Positions 57,201 to 64,000 of a DNA stretch of 64,000 bases are shown piece by piece; position 1 is the stretch's first letter, and each line of letters starts with the position of its first letter. The notes beneath the pieces are model-generated. The model was given only the letters and a program-made list of their open reading frames with translations. It searched no databases and had not been told where the DNA came from. Location of the stretch: the NCBI GenBank assembly GCA_046152925.1, contig JBJXFX010000002.1:8524-72523 (forward strand), read 5' to 3'. Position numbers and translations under genes: made by a program. Source of the stretch: CAMAUF01 sp046152925 (GTDB lineage Bacteria > Chloroflexota > Dehalococcoidia > Tepidiformales > Tepidiformaceae).

Positions 57201-58133
57201 ATGGCACAAGCAACCGCAACCTCGCCCGCCGTCGCCGGCCCTGAATTCCGCCGGTCGTCGCGCCAGATCGCCTGGATCAAGCGCTTTGTCCGGCGCGAAC
57301 CCCTCGGCGCGATCGGCTTCGTGATCGTCTCGCTCATGGTCTTTGGGGCGATCGCCGCGCCGCTCCTCAATACCACCGACCCCAAGGGCTTCAGCGCCGA
57401 CATCCTCCACAGCCCAAGCTGGGACCACTTCTTTGGCACCAACCGCGAGGGCAAAGACATCTGGTCGCGTGTGCTCTATGGCGGACGCGTCTCGCTCAAA
57501 GTCGGGCTGGCCACCGTCGCGATCAGCGTCGTCGGTGGCACGGTGCTCGCACTCCTCGCCGGCTACTTCGGCGGCATCGTCGACTTCATTTTCGGCCGGA
57601 TCTCCGACGTCCTGATCGCCTTCCCGGCGATCCTCTTCGCGCTCACGTTGCGCACAGCGCTCGGCCAGCGGCTCTGGGACATCCAGATCCTTTCGCGGGG
57701 CGAGTTCCTCCTCGTCATCGCCATTTGCGCCGTGTTCACGCCCGCCATCTTCCGGATCATGCGCGGCGCCGTGCTCGAACAGCGCGGCTCGGTCTATGTC
57801 GACGCGGCACGCGTGATCGGCGCCAGCGAGTCGCGGATCATGTTCCGCCACCTCTTGCCAAACCTCGCGGGCCTCATGATCGTCGTGACCAGCACCTCGC
57901 TCCCGGCGGCCATCCTAACCGAATCGGCCCTGAGCTTCCTCGGCGTCGGCGTCGAACTGGGGACGCCCTCCTGGGGCGCCGACCTCAGCGGAAACGCCCG
58001 CAACTTCTTCGTCGATGCGCCCTGGATCGCCATCTTCCCGGGCCTCGCCCTGAGCATGACAGTCCTCGCCTTCAACCTCCTCGGCGACTCACTCCGGGAC
58101 ACCCTCGACCCGCGTCTCCGTGGCAAGCGTTAA
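57201..58133 (+). CDS. ABC transporter permease DppC type, operon 3
   Basis: A 310-residue protein. DHFFGTNREGKDIWSRVLYG is the signature loop, VYVDAARVIGASESRIMFRH the EAA motif and LLGDSLRDTLDPRLRGKR the end. A short insertion (RLWDIQILSRGE) lies in the middle. The N-terminal MAQAT matches the MAQATT of the operon 1 permease, another sign of direct duplication. Confidence 0.95.
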   Translation: MAQATATSPAVAGPEFRRSSRQIAWIKRFVRREPLGAIGFVIVSLMVFGAIAAPLLNTTDPKGFSADILHSPSWDHFFGTNREGKDIWSRVLYGGRVSLKVGLATVAISVVGGTVLALLAGYFGGIVDFIFGRISDVLIAFPAILFALTLRTALGQRLWDIQILSRGEFLLVIAICAVFTPAIFRIMRGAVLEQRGSVYVDAARVIGASESRIMFRHLLPNLAGLMIVVTSTSLPAAILTESALSFLGVGVELGTPSWGADLSGNARNFFVDAPWIAIFPGLALSMTVLAFNLLGDSLRDTLDPRLRGKR

Positions 58134-58205
58134 GCAAGCCAGCGGGCCCGGCCCCACTGCGAAGGAATCGCGTAGGATGCCCCCACCACAACTGGGGGCA
58201 TCTTC

Positions 58206-58625
58206 ATGCTCGGCACACCCGAACAGGACGCGTTCATCACGGCGATGAAGTGGGGCACCGCCACCACGCTCCGCAAAGACGGCAGCCCGACGAACTCCGT
58301 CGTCTTCTACTATCGCGAAGGCGACACGCTCGCCTTCAGCACTACGGCCGACCGCCTCAAAGCCAAGACGCTGCGCAACGACAACCGCATCGCCTTCACC
58401 GTCCTCGATGAAGGCGCCCCCTACCGCTTTGTCTCCCTCGAAGGCACCGCCACGATCGAAGACGGCGATGGCATCGGCCCTGCGCACGTCACGCTCAACC
58501 GTGTGATGCGCGGCGACCCGAACTGGCAGCCACCCGAAAACTTCGTCGCAGGCCTCAAGGCCGCGGGCCGCGTCATCAACCGCGTCCACGCCGAGCGCGT
58601 CTCTGGCGTTGTCAACCGCGGCTAG
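58206..58625 (+). CDS. F420-dependent PPOX-class oxidoreductase (TIGR03618-like)
   Basis: A 139-residue split-barrel flavin-type protein. MLGTPEQDAFITAMKWGTATTLRKDGSP, read in two parts, matches the start of the TIGR03618 family, followed by VVFYYREGDTLAFSTTADRLKAKTLR over residues 30-55. Members bind coenzyme F420 or flavin and reduce a range of substrates. The family fits with the LLM enzyme at 10.8 kb in suggesting an F420-using organism. It follows operon 3 by 72 bases on the same strand. Confidence 0.83.
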   Translation: MLGTPEQDAFITAMKWGTATTLRKDGSPTNSVVFYYREGDTLAFSTTADRLKAKTLRNDNRIAFTVLDEGAPYRFVSLEGTATIEDGDGIGPAHVTLNRVMRGDPNWQPPENFVAGLKAAGRVINRVHAERVSGVVNRG

Positions 58626-58644
58626 CGAAAAAGGGAGGCCACGA

Positions 58645-59586
58645 ATGGCAACCGTCGAAACCGTCCTCGGCCCCGTGGATTCGTCGAAGCTCGGCGTCAC
58701 CCTGAGCCACGAACACGTCCTCGTCGCCATGGGCCAGGAGAACTACTGGTACCCCTGGCGCTTCGATTGGCCCGCCACCAAAGCGCGCGCCACCGCCGAG
58801 CTGAGCGAAGCGAAGCAGGGCGGCGTCTCCACGATCATCGACCTCACCACGCCCGACCTCGGCCGCGACGTGGGCTACGTCCGCGAAGTCGCCGCAGCCT
58901 CCGGGATGAACATCGTCGTCGCGACCGGCATCTGGCGCGACGTCCCGCGCTCCTTCTGGACACGCGACCTCGACGAAATCGCCGACATCTTCGTCCGCGA
59001 GATCGAGGTCGGCATCGGCGAGACGGCGGTCAAAGCCGGCTGCATCAAGGTCGCCAACGACGTGGGCGGCGTCACGCCTGAAGGCGAACGCATCCTCCGC
59101 GGCGCAGCCCGCGCCTCCAAGCGCACAGGCTGCCCGATTTCGACGCACCACTGGGCGCCCGAGCAGGTCGGCCGCCGCCAAGTCGAAATCTTCGCCCAGG
59201 AAGGCGTCCAGATGGACCGCGTCGCGATCGGCCACAGCGCCGACTCGACGGACATTGGCTACCTCGAAACGCTGCTCAACACCGGCGTCTACCTTTCGAT
59301 GGACCGCTATCCCGGCGGCCCGGGCCGCGCCGTCTGGCAGCAACGCAACGAGACGGTGAAAGCGCTCATCGACCGCGGATGGGCAGCGAAGCTCATGCTC
59401 GGGCACGACCACGCCCCGGCGCCGATCCTCACCGGCAAGCCTGCGCCCGCGTCCAGCGGGCCGACGCGGTACCTCTTCGTCAGTATGGTCGCCGTCCCGG
59501 ACCTCCAGGCGCGCGGTGTGGACCAAGCGACCATCGACCTCATGCTCCGCGAGGTGCCCCGTCGCTTCCTCACCGGCGAGGCGTGA
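58645..59586 (+). CDS. Phosphotriesterase-family metal hydrolase (lactonase-like)
   Basis: A 313-residue TIM-barrel protein starting MATVETVLGPVDSSKLGVTL with GGGAGG upstream. Metal ligands are visible: HEH in LSHEHVL, the bridging lysine in GCIKVANDV, ISTHHWAPEQVG, IGHSADSTD and LGHDHAP. This fits PTE-like lactonases and phosphotriesterases; the natural substrate is probably a lactone or ester. The gene is close to the transporter operon 3 and could process an imported compound. It is 19 bases after the PPOX gene, so they share a transcript. Confidence 0.87.
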   Translation: MATVETVLGPVDSSKLGVTLSHEHVLVAMGQENYWYPWRFDWPATKARATAELSEAKQGGVSTIIDLTTPDLGRDVGYVREVAAASGMNIVVATGIWRDVPRSFWTRDLDEIADIFVREIEVGIGETAVKAGCIKVANDVGGVTPEGERILRGAARASKRTGCPISTHHWAPEQVGRRQVEIFAQEGVQMDRVAIGHSADSTDIGYLETLLNTGVYLSMDRYPGGPGRAVWQQRNETVKALIDRGWAAKLMLGHDHAPAPILTGKPAPASSGPTRYLFVSMVAVPDLQARGVDQATIDLMLREVPRRFLTGEA

Positions 59587-59654
59587 CGCGCCCGTGCCGC
59601 CGCCGAGCGTCCTCGGGCGAGACCCGGTAGGCTGCAGCGGTTCCGGCTCCGCTT

Positions 59655-60512
59655 CTAAACGGCCGCGAGGCGCTCGATCTCCTGGGCGACGAATGCCGGG
59701 TCCTCCATCGGGATGAAGTGCGTGTAATGGTAGACCGGCAGGTCGATTGCGTTGCGGAAGTACGTCGCCAGCTCCGGATTCGTCGGCGAGCCGCTCATCC
59801 CCGCTGAGGGGTCCTCCGCTTGCGGCCGCGCCCGGAGAATGCGCACCGGAATGTCGATCGTAGCGACCGCGTCGTAGATTGCGCCCGAGCCGGCGCTCCC
59901 CGCGTAGGTCGCGGCTTCGACTTCCGGCGGGCAGGCGAGCACGAAACCATCGCCCGCAGCCGCCGGGACGAGGCCGTAGCGGCAGTAGTCCCGTAGCACC
60001 TCTGGCTTCCAGCGGTTAAACGGGGGCCGGCTGGCGAACCGCTCGAACATCTCCTCCGGGCTCGACCACTCGTTTCGGCGGCGGGCGGCGAAGTGCTCCT
60101 CACCATTCTGCTCACGGCCGTAGGCCCCTTTCGGCAAGATGACGGGGTCGACCAACAGCAGCGCCCGGAACGCTTCGGGCACCTTCGCCGCCGCCCAAGT
60201 CACTGCGAACCCGCCCTTCGAATGGCCAACGCCAATCGCCCCGCGGACGCCAAGCACGCGAAGCACCTCCGCCGTGTCTTCGCCGAAATCGACCCAGCGG
60301 TACGGTGGTGGCGGCTTGCTGCTCAGCCCGTGGCCGCGCATATCGATCGCGATGCAGCGCCGCCCGCCGAGCTGTGAAACCACTTGGTCCCAGCACCGCG
60401 CGTGGAACCCCGTCGCGTGCGCCAGGAACGCGGCCGGCTCAAAGCCGGGCCATTCGTAGACTTGGATCTCGACGCCGTTGATGGCGAGGCGGGTCTCGGT
60501 CGGTGCGTTCAC
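59655..60512 (-). CDS. Alpha/beta hydrolase
   Basis: A 285-residue protein; the GTG at VNAPTETRLAINGVEI is preferred, as the open frame upstream has no family match. The nucleophile is the serine in VGHSKGG, the oxyanion region AFLAHATGFHARCWDQV is normal, and HYTHFIPME carries the catalytic histidine. The acid is probably an aspartate in the RARPQAEDPS region. No signal peptide. Esterase or C-C hydrolase activity cannot be separated. It converges on the phosphotriesterase-family gene. Confidence 0.87.
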   Translation of the reverse strand: MNAPTETRLAINGVEIQVYEWPGFEPAAFLAHATGFHARCWDQVVSQLGGRRCIAIDMRGHGLSSKPPPPYRWVDFGEDTAEVLRVLGVRGAIGVGHSKGGFAVTWAAAKVPEAFRALLLVDPVILPKGAYGREQNGEEHFAARRRNEWSSPEEMFERFASRPPFNRWKPEVLRDYCRYGLVPAAAGDGFVLACPPEVEAATYAGSAGSGAIYDAVATIDIPVRILRARPQAEDPSAGMSGSPTNPELATYFRNAIDLPVYHYTHFIPMEDPAFVAQEIERLAAV

Positions 60513-60854
60513 CCGCCGATGATGCCCGACGCGTCCGTTAGGCCCTACCGTGCCTCGGTACCGCGACCACACGGGAGCGGTCGAAGAGCCGTCAGCGACG
60601 GGTGCCTCCATCCAGGGCCCAACGTTCGCGGCACTCCATGTCGCGACCTCGCTGCCGCTTCCGGTACGGTCGCCAGCAGCCCCCCAGGAAGTGTGAGCGA
60701 GACGCCGTCACTGGCGGCTGCGCGACCGCTCCCGAGTACCGCGGAACGGCGGGCGCACGAGTGCTGGCTAATGCGGCGTGAGCCGTCGCTCGCCTCTCCT
60801 CGGCCGTCGGAGTTAGTGCCGCGCGAATTTTCACCGAGTAAGGCTAGGGCACGG
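60513..60854. other. 342-base gap without a supported gene
   Basis: Open frames exist on both strands (for example an 80-residue Arg/Ala-rich one on the minus strand) but none has a ribosome site or recognisable composition. No strong hairpin was seen. It may be the degraded remains of a gene plus the promoter of the hydrolase. Confidence 0.4.
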
Positions 60855-61562
60855 CTAGGTGACATGGATGGACTCGGCGAAAAGCTCCAGGCCGAGCTTC
60901 GCCGCCACGGACTGCGAGGCCAGGTTCTCCCAGGTCGTGCCATAGAACGGGATCCGGCCGCCCTTGCGCACCTCGGCCGCCCAGGCCTCCGTCGCCAGCG
61001 CGGCGAATCCGCGGCCCCGAAACGCCGCCACCGTCTCCACCCCCGCAGCCGCCGCCTGCTGGCCGTTGCGCGACGAGCAACAGATCGCGACCGCTTGGCC
61101 CGCCTGGAAGACCGCGAAACAGGGCTTCCGCTCGCGGAGCTCCAACGCCCACGAGACGAGCTCCGGGTGGAGCAGCGCTCCCTGCGACGGGTAGATTTGC
61201 ATCGCGCCGGCCGGGAACAGCGGCCGCGAGAAGACGAAGCTCGGCCCGGCGTATGCCCGGTTCGCGTCTCCAAGCAACGACTGGAGCGCCTCGACCGCGC
61301 CGCCGGTCGCCCCGCCGGCCCACGCTGGCAAGGTAGCGACGAGCTCCCGCACGCGGGTGCGCACCGTGGATGCCACGTCCCCGCGGAACCAGACACGGTC
61401 ACCCTCGCGGGTCCGCCCGAGAAACACGCGCGGCGCCGGCCGGAGCGGGAACTCGTTAATCGACTCCAGGTCGCCGGCCGCGTCCATCGTGTACGAGGTC
61501 GCGACCTCGAGCGCGAGCAGGTCCAGCGGGATCCGCCGCGCGCCTTCCTTATTACTACTCAT
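60855..61562 (-). CDS. GNAT family acetyltransferase with an N-terminal extension
   Basis: A 235-residue protein from MSSNKEGARR, whose ATG overlaps the stop of the Crp-type gene (TATGAGTAG). Residues 1-110 are of unclear fold (LESINEFPLRPAPRVFLGRT). The GNAT core (about 130-230) includes PCFAVFQAGQAVAICCSS, GVETVAAFRGRGFAALATEA and YGTTWENLASQSVAAKLGLE. It resembles the GCN5-related families with a two-lobe structure. Translational coupling to the regulator suggests a role in its response. Confidence 0.75.
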   Translation of the reverse strand: MSSNKEGARRIPLDLLALEVATSYTMDAAGDLESINEFPLRPAPRVFLGRTREGDRVWFRGDVASTVRTRVRELVATLPAWAGGATGGAVEALQSLLGDANRAYAGPSFVFSRPLFPAGAMQIYPSQGALLHPELVSWALELRERKPCFAVFQAGQAVAICCSSRNGQQAAAAGVETVAAFRGRGFAALATEAWAAEVRKGGRIPFYGTTWENLASQSVAAKLGLELFAESIHVT

Positions 61563-62247
61563 ACCGCCGCAGTTCGCCACGCTCGACGATCGTGATCGCG
61601 CCGCGCGAAACCCGGATCCAGCCTTCCTTCGCGAAGATGCCGAGCTGCTTGTTCACGCTCTCGCGGCTCACGCCGACCGCGTCGGCGAGTTCCTGCTGCG
61701 TCACTTCGAGCTTCAGGAGGCCGGTCTCGCCCGCGGACTCCAGGTCGTGCATCGCGGCGAGCTTCAGCAACTGCTTCGCGATCCGGTGTTCCAAGTCGAG
61801 CGTCTGGATCTCCACGATCGTCTGGTTCGTGCGCCGCAACCGCTGGCTCAGGGTCGCCATGATTGCCATCGCCGCGTGGGGCCGCCGGTCCAGCCAGCTG
61901 ACGAACGCTTCGCGGGTCAACTGCATCGTCCGCGTCTCGGTCACCGCGAACGCCGATGCCGAGCGCGGGAGCCCGTCGAAAAGCGCCATTTCGCCGAGGA
62001 TCTCGCCGGGATACAGCGTCGCGACCTGAGTTTGTTCGCCGTTGCCGTTCGTCACGACGATCCGGATGCGGCCTTTGGTCACGATGTGCATCGAATCGCC
62101 AGGCTCGCCTTCGCGCACGATTTCCGCGCCGATCGGGAACCGTCGCGGGACCGCGTGGTCGCCGAGGGTCACGCGATCGTCGGACTCAAGGCGGACCAAA
62201 AGCGGCACTTCCGCCAAATAGCGGTCCGACTTCACCTCTCGCGGCAT
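61555..62247 (-). CDS. Crp/Fnr family transcription regulator
   Basis: A 230-residue regulator from MPREVKSDRYLAEVPLLVRL. The cNMP-binding fold (10-130) has GDSMHIVTKGRIRIVV and a cassette GEILGEMALFDGLPRSASAFA, where the second arginine contact keeps RSA, so a cyclic nucleotide may bind. A dimer helix follows, then the HTH LEVTQQELADAVGVSRESVNKQLGIF with the recognition helix SRESVNKQL typical of Crp. There are no cysteines for an Fnr iron-sulfur cluster in the N-terminus. A TGTGA-type palindrome lies in its promoter. Confidence 0.92.
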   Translation of the reverse strand: MPREVKSDRYLAEVPLLVRLESDDRVTLGDHAVPRRFPIGAEIVREGEPGDSMHIVTKGRIRIVVTNGNGEQTQVATLYPGEILGEMALFDGLPRSASAFAVTETRTMQLTREAFVSWLDRRPHAAMAIMATLSQRLRRTNQTIVEIQTLDLEHRIAKQLLKLAAMHDLESAGETGLLKLEVTQQELADAVGVSRESVNKQLGIFAKEGWIRVSRGAITIVERGELRRYE

Positions 62248-62281
62248 CGCGTTTGCTCCAGACCCGCTCCAGAATTGGCGG

Positions 62282-62310
62282 ATTGTACACCGAATGTGAA
62301 CTAGTTCATG
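62282..62310. promoter_or_regulatory. Crp-like palindrome and TACAAT box between the regulator and the 33-residue ORF
   Basis: TGTGAACTAGTTCATG (62295-62310) contains a perfect 10-bp palindrome GAACTAGTTC and a TGTGA half-site. On the minus strand TACAAT (62287-62282) is a good -10 for the regulator gene, and the palindrome overlaps the -35 position. This suggests autoregulation and possible control of the plus-strand ORF. Confidence 0.5.
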
Positions 62311-62381
62311 GAAGGGCGGCCAGTCGCGCGCTACCGTAGCAACTACAGACATCGCCCCGCAGGGCAGAAAGGAGCAAGGAG

Positions 62382-62483
62382 ATGCGGTTCGGAAAACTCG
62401 GAAAGATCGCGATGGCCGTCATCCGCCGCCCGCTCGAGCCCGGCATGCCCTACGCCGACGTCGAGTTCAAGAAGCGGCCCTAA
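62382..62483 (+). CDS. 33-residue basic small protein
   Basis: A short ORF starting MRFGKLGKIAMAVIRRPLEP, with two ribosome-site matches (AAAGGAG and AAGGAG) directly before the ATG. The product is basic and amphipathic in its first half; the tail GMPYADVEFKKRP is polar. A stem-loop and an 18-bp terminator follow, so it has a complete expression unit. It is divergent from the Crp-type gene. No family is recognised. Confidence 0.6.
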   Translation: MRFGKLGKIAMAVIRRPLEPGMPYADVEFKKRP

Positions 62484-62504
62484 ACGGCCCACCAACCAAG
62501 GCGT

Positions 62505-62540
62505 TTACGGCGGCCCCAACTTCCCCCCTTGCCGCCGTAA
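62505..62540 (+). other. Stem-loop after the small ORF
   Basis: TTACGGCGGC (62505-62514) pairs fully with GCCGCCGTAA (62531-62540); the 16-base loop is C-rich. It directly precedes the stronger terminator. Confidence 0.6.
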
Positions 62541-62542
62541 CC

Positions 62543-62590
62543 AATGAGGCCCGGATGCCGTGGGGACTCGGCATCCGGGCCTCATTTTGT
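62543..62590 (+). terminator. Strong intrinsic terminator
   Basis: An uninterrupted 18-bp stem (62543-62560 with 62569-62586), loop TGGGGACT, followed by TTTTGT. It is the longest perfect stem seen in the window and ends the transcript of the 33-residue ORF. Confidence 0.9.
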
Positions 62591-62611
62591 CTCCGGGACT
62601 GGCGGAAGGCG

Positions 62612-62710
62612 CTACTTCTTCTCGGCCGGGAACTGTTCAGGGAGCGCCACGCGAGTCACCACGGCGACAGCGCCACCGAAGCCGACCGCCATCGTGACGA
62701 CGACCACCAA
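62612..62710 (-). CDS. Possible small membrane protein with unclear start
   Basis: From a TTG the frame gives 32 residues with one membrane helix (VVVTMAVGFGGAVAVVTRVA) and a polar tail EQFPAEKK. No ribosome site is visible; the frame continues upstream through NKLQASA without a start codon. It may be a real short protein whose start is non-standard or mutated. It lies just after the zinc-ribbon gene on the same strand. Confidence 0.28.
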   Translation of the reverse strand: MVVVVTMAVGFGGAVAVVTRVALPEQFPAEKK

Positions 62711-62741
62711 CGCCGAGGCTTGGAGCTTGTTCGTTCCCGGG

Positions 62742-63110
62742 CTACGGGCGCGTCGCGGGCGCCTCGCGCGGCGTCGGCGGCTTAATCTTCGCGTAGCAGG
62801 CGCTGCAGTACACGGGCCGCTCGCCGCGGGGCACGAACGGGACCTCCGTCATCTGGCCACAGTCCGCGCAGGCCGCAGGGTGCATTTGGCGGGGCGTCTT
62901 GCCGCCGAAGCTCGCGAAGTTGCCGTAGCGGATGAAGCCGTCCGACTCCTGGAGTGAGCTCTGGCTCGCCCGACGCGCCGTGCGACAGCTCGGGCAGCGC
63001 GTCGGCTCGTTCATGAGCCCCTTGTTCGCGTAGAACTCCTGCTCCCCGGCCGTGAACACGAAGTGGACGCCGCAATCGCGGCAACTGATTTGCTTGTCGG
63101 CGAACGCCAA
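62742..63110 (-). CDS. Zinc-ribbon protein with two CxxC modules
   Basis: A 122-residue protein from TTG with GGGAG seven bases upstream. The first module is CRDCGVHFVFTAGEQEFYAN ... CPSCRTARR, a pattern known from small CxxC-x(n)-CxxC proteins in Chloroflexota and plants' RING-less relatives. The second is CADCGQMTEVPFVPRGERP ... CSACYAK. It may bind nucleic acid or another protein. Not linked to a known pathway. Confidence 0.78.
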   Translation of the reverse strand: MAFADKQISCRDCGVHFVFTAGEQEFYANKGLMNEPTRCPSCRTARRASQSSLQESDGFIRYGNFASFGGKTPRQMHPAACADCGQMTEVPFVPRGERPVYCSACYAKIKPPTPREAPATRP

Positions 63111-63209
63111 AGACCAACTCCCAGGTGACGTGAGGCGCTTTATGTACGCCTCTACCTTCTACTATAGCACTTCCGCGAAGCGCTCTCGTCCGGTGGTAGA
63201 CTACCCGTC

Positions 63210-63671
63210 ATGAGCACCGCGACCGAATCCCCCCGGACTGACGCAGGAGCGGAGATGGGCCAGGTCTTCGTCGATTTCGATGTCGTGAACTCAGAGGACC
63301 TCGACCGCGCCGAGGACGGCAGCCTCGCACCGGGCCGCGAAGGCACCCTCAAGCTCCGCGGCGTCCGTGCAGACACGGGCGCGAGCCTCCTTTGCCTGGC
63401 CAGACACCTCGTCACCGAACTGGGCCTGCGCGAGATGGCAACCGTGCCTGTGCATACCGCCGCTGGCTATCGCGAAGCGAGGCTCTTCCGCAACGCCGTT
63501 AGCCGCTTTGAGGGCCGGGATGCTGTCGTCGACGTCCTGGAGCTACCGGATGACGCAGCTCCGCTCCTCGGTGCTCTCCCCATGGAGCGTCTCGGCATTG
63601 AGCTCGACCTCCAAGCCCGGAGCGTCCGCCTGCTACCGCTCGGGCCGCGAAACACCTTCCTCACTGCCTGA
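63210..63671 (+). CDS. Retropepsin-like (clan AA) aspartic protease
   Basis: A 153-residue protein. The catalytic motif DTGAS is in VRADTGASLLCLARHLVTEL and the closing LLGALPMERLGIELDLQ matches the hydrophobic-hydrophobic-Gly end of retropepsin folds. Such single-domain proteases work as dimers; bacterial examples are scattered and mostly uncharacterised. No transmembrane helix is present. An internal ATG at residue 16 is an alternative start. Confidence 0.72.
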   Translation: MSTATESPRTDAGAEMGQVFVDFDVVNSEDLDRAEDGSLAPGREGTLKLRGVRADTGASLLCLARHLVTELGLREMATVPVHTAAGYREARLFRNAVSRFEGRDAVVDVLELPDDAAPLLGALPMERLGIELDLQARSVRLLPLGPRNTFLTA

Positions 63672-63713
63672 CGCCCGTCGCCCGTTCTCCCGCCGCGGGC
63701 TATCGTGGATCCG

Positions 63714-64000
63714 ATGGCAGAACAGTACGTCGCCACCGACAAGCGCTCCTCGCTCGAAGTCGCCGTCACTGGCGACTTTCCGCCACACCCCGACGACCGC
63801 GTCCGCATCGCCCGGACGGTCAACCTCTTCGCCCGCCTCCTTGCGACCATCCTCCTCACCGAGAACCAGGCCGAGCGCCGCGAACGGTTCGTCGCTATCG
63901 AAACCCAGCTCGAAATGGCCGACGCCCTCATCCGCCAAGACCTCCCGGAAGTGCAGCGCCTCCTGCAATCGACCATGGAGCGGATGGGCGTCTCGAAAGA
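63714..64000 (+). CDS. Hypothetical helical protein, 5' part only
   Basis: An ORF from MAEQYVATDKRSSLEVAVTG that runs off the window end after 95 residues. It is rich in charged helices (DRVRIARTVNLFARLLATIL, MADALIRQDLPEVQRLLQST). It begins 42 bases after the aspartic-protease gene on the same strand. No family is recognised from this part. Confidence 0.5.
   Translation, partial: MAEQYVATDKRSSLEVAVTGDFPPHPDDRVRIARTVNLFARLLATILLTENQAERRERFVAIETQLEMADALIRQDLPEVQRLLQSTMERMGVSK

Noticed and set aside
60592..60834. An 80-residue minus-strand ORF in the gap between the hydrolase and GNAT genes
   Set aside because: Arg/Ala-rich, no ribosome site and no recognisable motif; composition fits chance reading in high-GC DNA.

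Overview
The window is a high-GC bacterial chromosome segment with dense genes, mostly GC-ending codons and many GTG/TTG starts. Several traits point to Chloroflexota, perhaps a Tepidiforma/Dehalococcoidia-like lineage: oligopeptide-type binding proteins with a twin-arginine plus lipobox leader followed by an Asp-rich stretch, Thr/Pro-rich stalks on surface proteins, small CxxC zinc-ribbon proteins and F420-dependent enzymes. This assignment is inference from protein style; no rRNA or tRNA gene was seen.

Layout. 0-3.6 kb: end of a VOC protein, a Gdx-type SMR exporter, a PspA envelope-stress operon (pspA, a small ORF, pspAA, zinc ribbon) and TerC. 3.6-9 kb: an SbtA-like permease, then a tight operon of a CarH/LitR-type B12 photoreceptor repressor, an SRPBCC protein, a TIGR01777 epimerase and a heliorhodopsin, followed by a two-domain sulfurtransferase whose promoter shares a 10-base motif with the photoreceptor promoter. 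9-18.9 kb: housekeeping and accessory genes (TfoX-like, nitroreductase, Uma2, LLM oxidoreductase, degenerate GGDEF, pyruvate kinase, a sigma-like membrane-tethered protein, rhomboid, histidine phosphatase, CAP protein). 19-25.3 kb: two surface proteins, one a 1666-residue S-layer-like protein with a leader of about 530 nt. 25.4-26.5 kb: three purine-rich inverted-repeat elements around fabI. 26.5-33.3 kb: an accessory zone with small toxin-antitoxin-like pairs, a glycosyltransferase, a triple-repeat exported protein and a dGTPase-like HD enzyme with a small partner, then purA. 33.3-46.5 kb: asd, DedA, GNAT, a thioredoxin-fold lipoprotein, cysS, a large GGDEF-EAL sensor, an acyl-CoA carboxylase beta subunit, a CNMP-binding protein and DUF3052. 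46.5-58.1 kb: three paralogous peptide-type ABC transporter operons (binding protein, DppB, DppC) in tandem, with matching promoters and matching stem-loops but no ATPase gene. 58.2-64 kb: F420 PPOX enzyme, phosphotriesterase-family hydrolase, alpha/beta hydrolase, GNAT, a Crp/Fnr regulator divergent from a 33-residue ORF, a zinc-ribbon protein and an aspartic-protease-like protein.

How parts may work together. The B12 photoreceptor probably represses its own operon in the dark, so heliorhodopsin, SRPBCC protein and epimerase would be made in light; the sulfurtransferase may belong to the same regulon. The three transporters look like expansions of one ancestral unit that kept its promoter and its binding-protein/permease stoichiometry device, and they probably share ATPases encoded elsewhere. 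The hydrolases next to them could act on imported substrates. PspA, TerC, DedA and the S-layer-like protein all concern the cell envelope.
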